From: Fistularia commersonii
Lineage: Eukaryota > Chordata > Actinopteri > Syngnathiformes > Fistulariidae
DNA length: 64,000 nucleotides
Reading direction: 5' to 3'
Assembly: GCA_037954325.1 (NCBI GenBank)
Contig: JBBMNZ010000015.1
Coordinates: 2,604,001 to 2,668,000 of the forward strand
In this document: piece by piece, positions 63,790 through 64,000 of the stretch
Layout of the letters: each line of letters starts with the position of its first letter
How positions within the stretch are numbered: position 1 is the stretch's first letter
Notes under the pieces: model-generated
The model's input: only the letters and a program-made list of their open reading frames with translations
The model's database searches: none
What the model was told of the DNA's origin: nothing
Made by a program: the position numbers and the translations under genes

Positions 63790-64000
63790 CTGCAAACAGG
63801 ATACAAATAATTTTTTAATCCCTACTGAATTCTTTCCCCACATGCAACAAGGCCAAGTGACAATAAAAGTTTGTGCTGGCCACGATCTTGTAAATGCACA
63901 AAATATAAATGCTGGGGTAAATACAGGTTACGTTGTAAGCCCCGTGTGGCCCAATGGCTAGATTCTTTCGGCAGGCTGATAGCAAACCAAAAAAAATGTT
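63790..64000. other. Right edge of window
   Basis: Past the candidate exon I see only a tRNA-like fragment at 63939-63975 on the + strand. Confidence 0.5.

Noticed and set aside
1..64000. CRISPR array, prophage, operon or bacterial system
   Set aside because: No spaced direct repeats other than microsatellites, no Shine-Dalgarno-led gene series, and the coding sequence is clearly vertebrate and spliced.

Overview
The window is vertebrate nuclear DNA, most likely from a ray-finned (percomorph-type) teleost. It shows short exons with GT-AG (and two GC-AG) borders spread over long AT-rich introns, many CA/GT and TA microsatellites, and several interspersed repeats typical of fish: a tRNA-derived SINE family, a tail repeat built around CCGGTCGAGGCAGA, an L2-like repeat, an hAT derivative and TTAA-flanked MITEs. 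There are no bacterial-style operons, no CRISPR array and no rRNA or intact tRNA gene. I cannot name the species.

Almost everything supportable belongs to one gene on the minus strand, supervillin (svil), an actin- and myosin II-binding membrane-skeleton protein of the villin/gelsolin superfamily. I recognised it from remembered vertebrate supervillin/archvillin sequence. Thirty-two consecutive coding exons (numbered 1 to 32, from 38893 down to 347) join with fully compatible phases into about 2,096 codons. A further in-phase exon lies at 46211-46320. A possible 5' exon lies at 63727-63789.

Layout in transcription order (high to low coordinates): 64000-38894 is 5' exons and two very long introns rich in repeats. 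Exons 1-3 (38893-36802) encode an N-terminal extension ahead of the methionine that aligns with the usual human start. Exons 4-13 (36718-21464) encode the long, low-complexity, charged N-terminal region that in the family binds myosin II and F-actin, with a polyglutamine tract in exon 12. Exons 14-19 (18287-10890) encode the conserved central linker. Exons 20-32 (10112-347) encode the gelsolin-like repeats. The villin headpiece, which ends known supervillins, is not in the window. It must lie left of position 1, unless the transcript ends by read-through at 261 followed by the AATAAA at 246-251.

I found no second protein-coding gene that I can defend. The points most worth a second look are the possible headpiece-less C-terminus, two non-canonical GC-AG introns in the gelsolin region, the N-terminally extended reading frame, a 35-nt microexon, and a 607-bp hAT derivative that still shows BED-type transposase remnants and 8-bp target duplications. 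I do not see evidence of a wholly new biological system.
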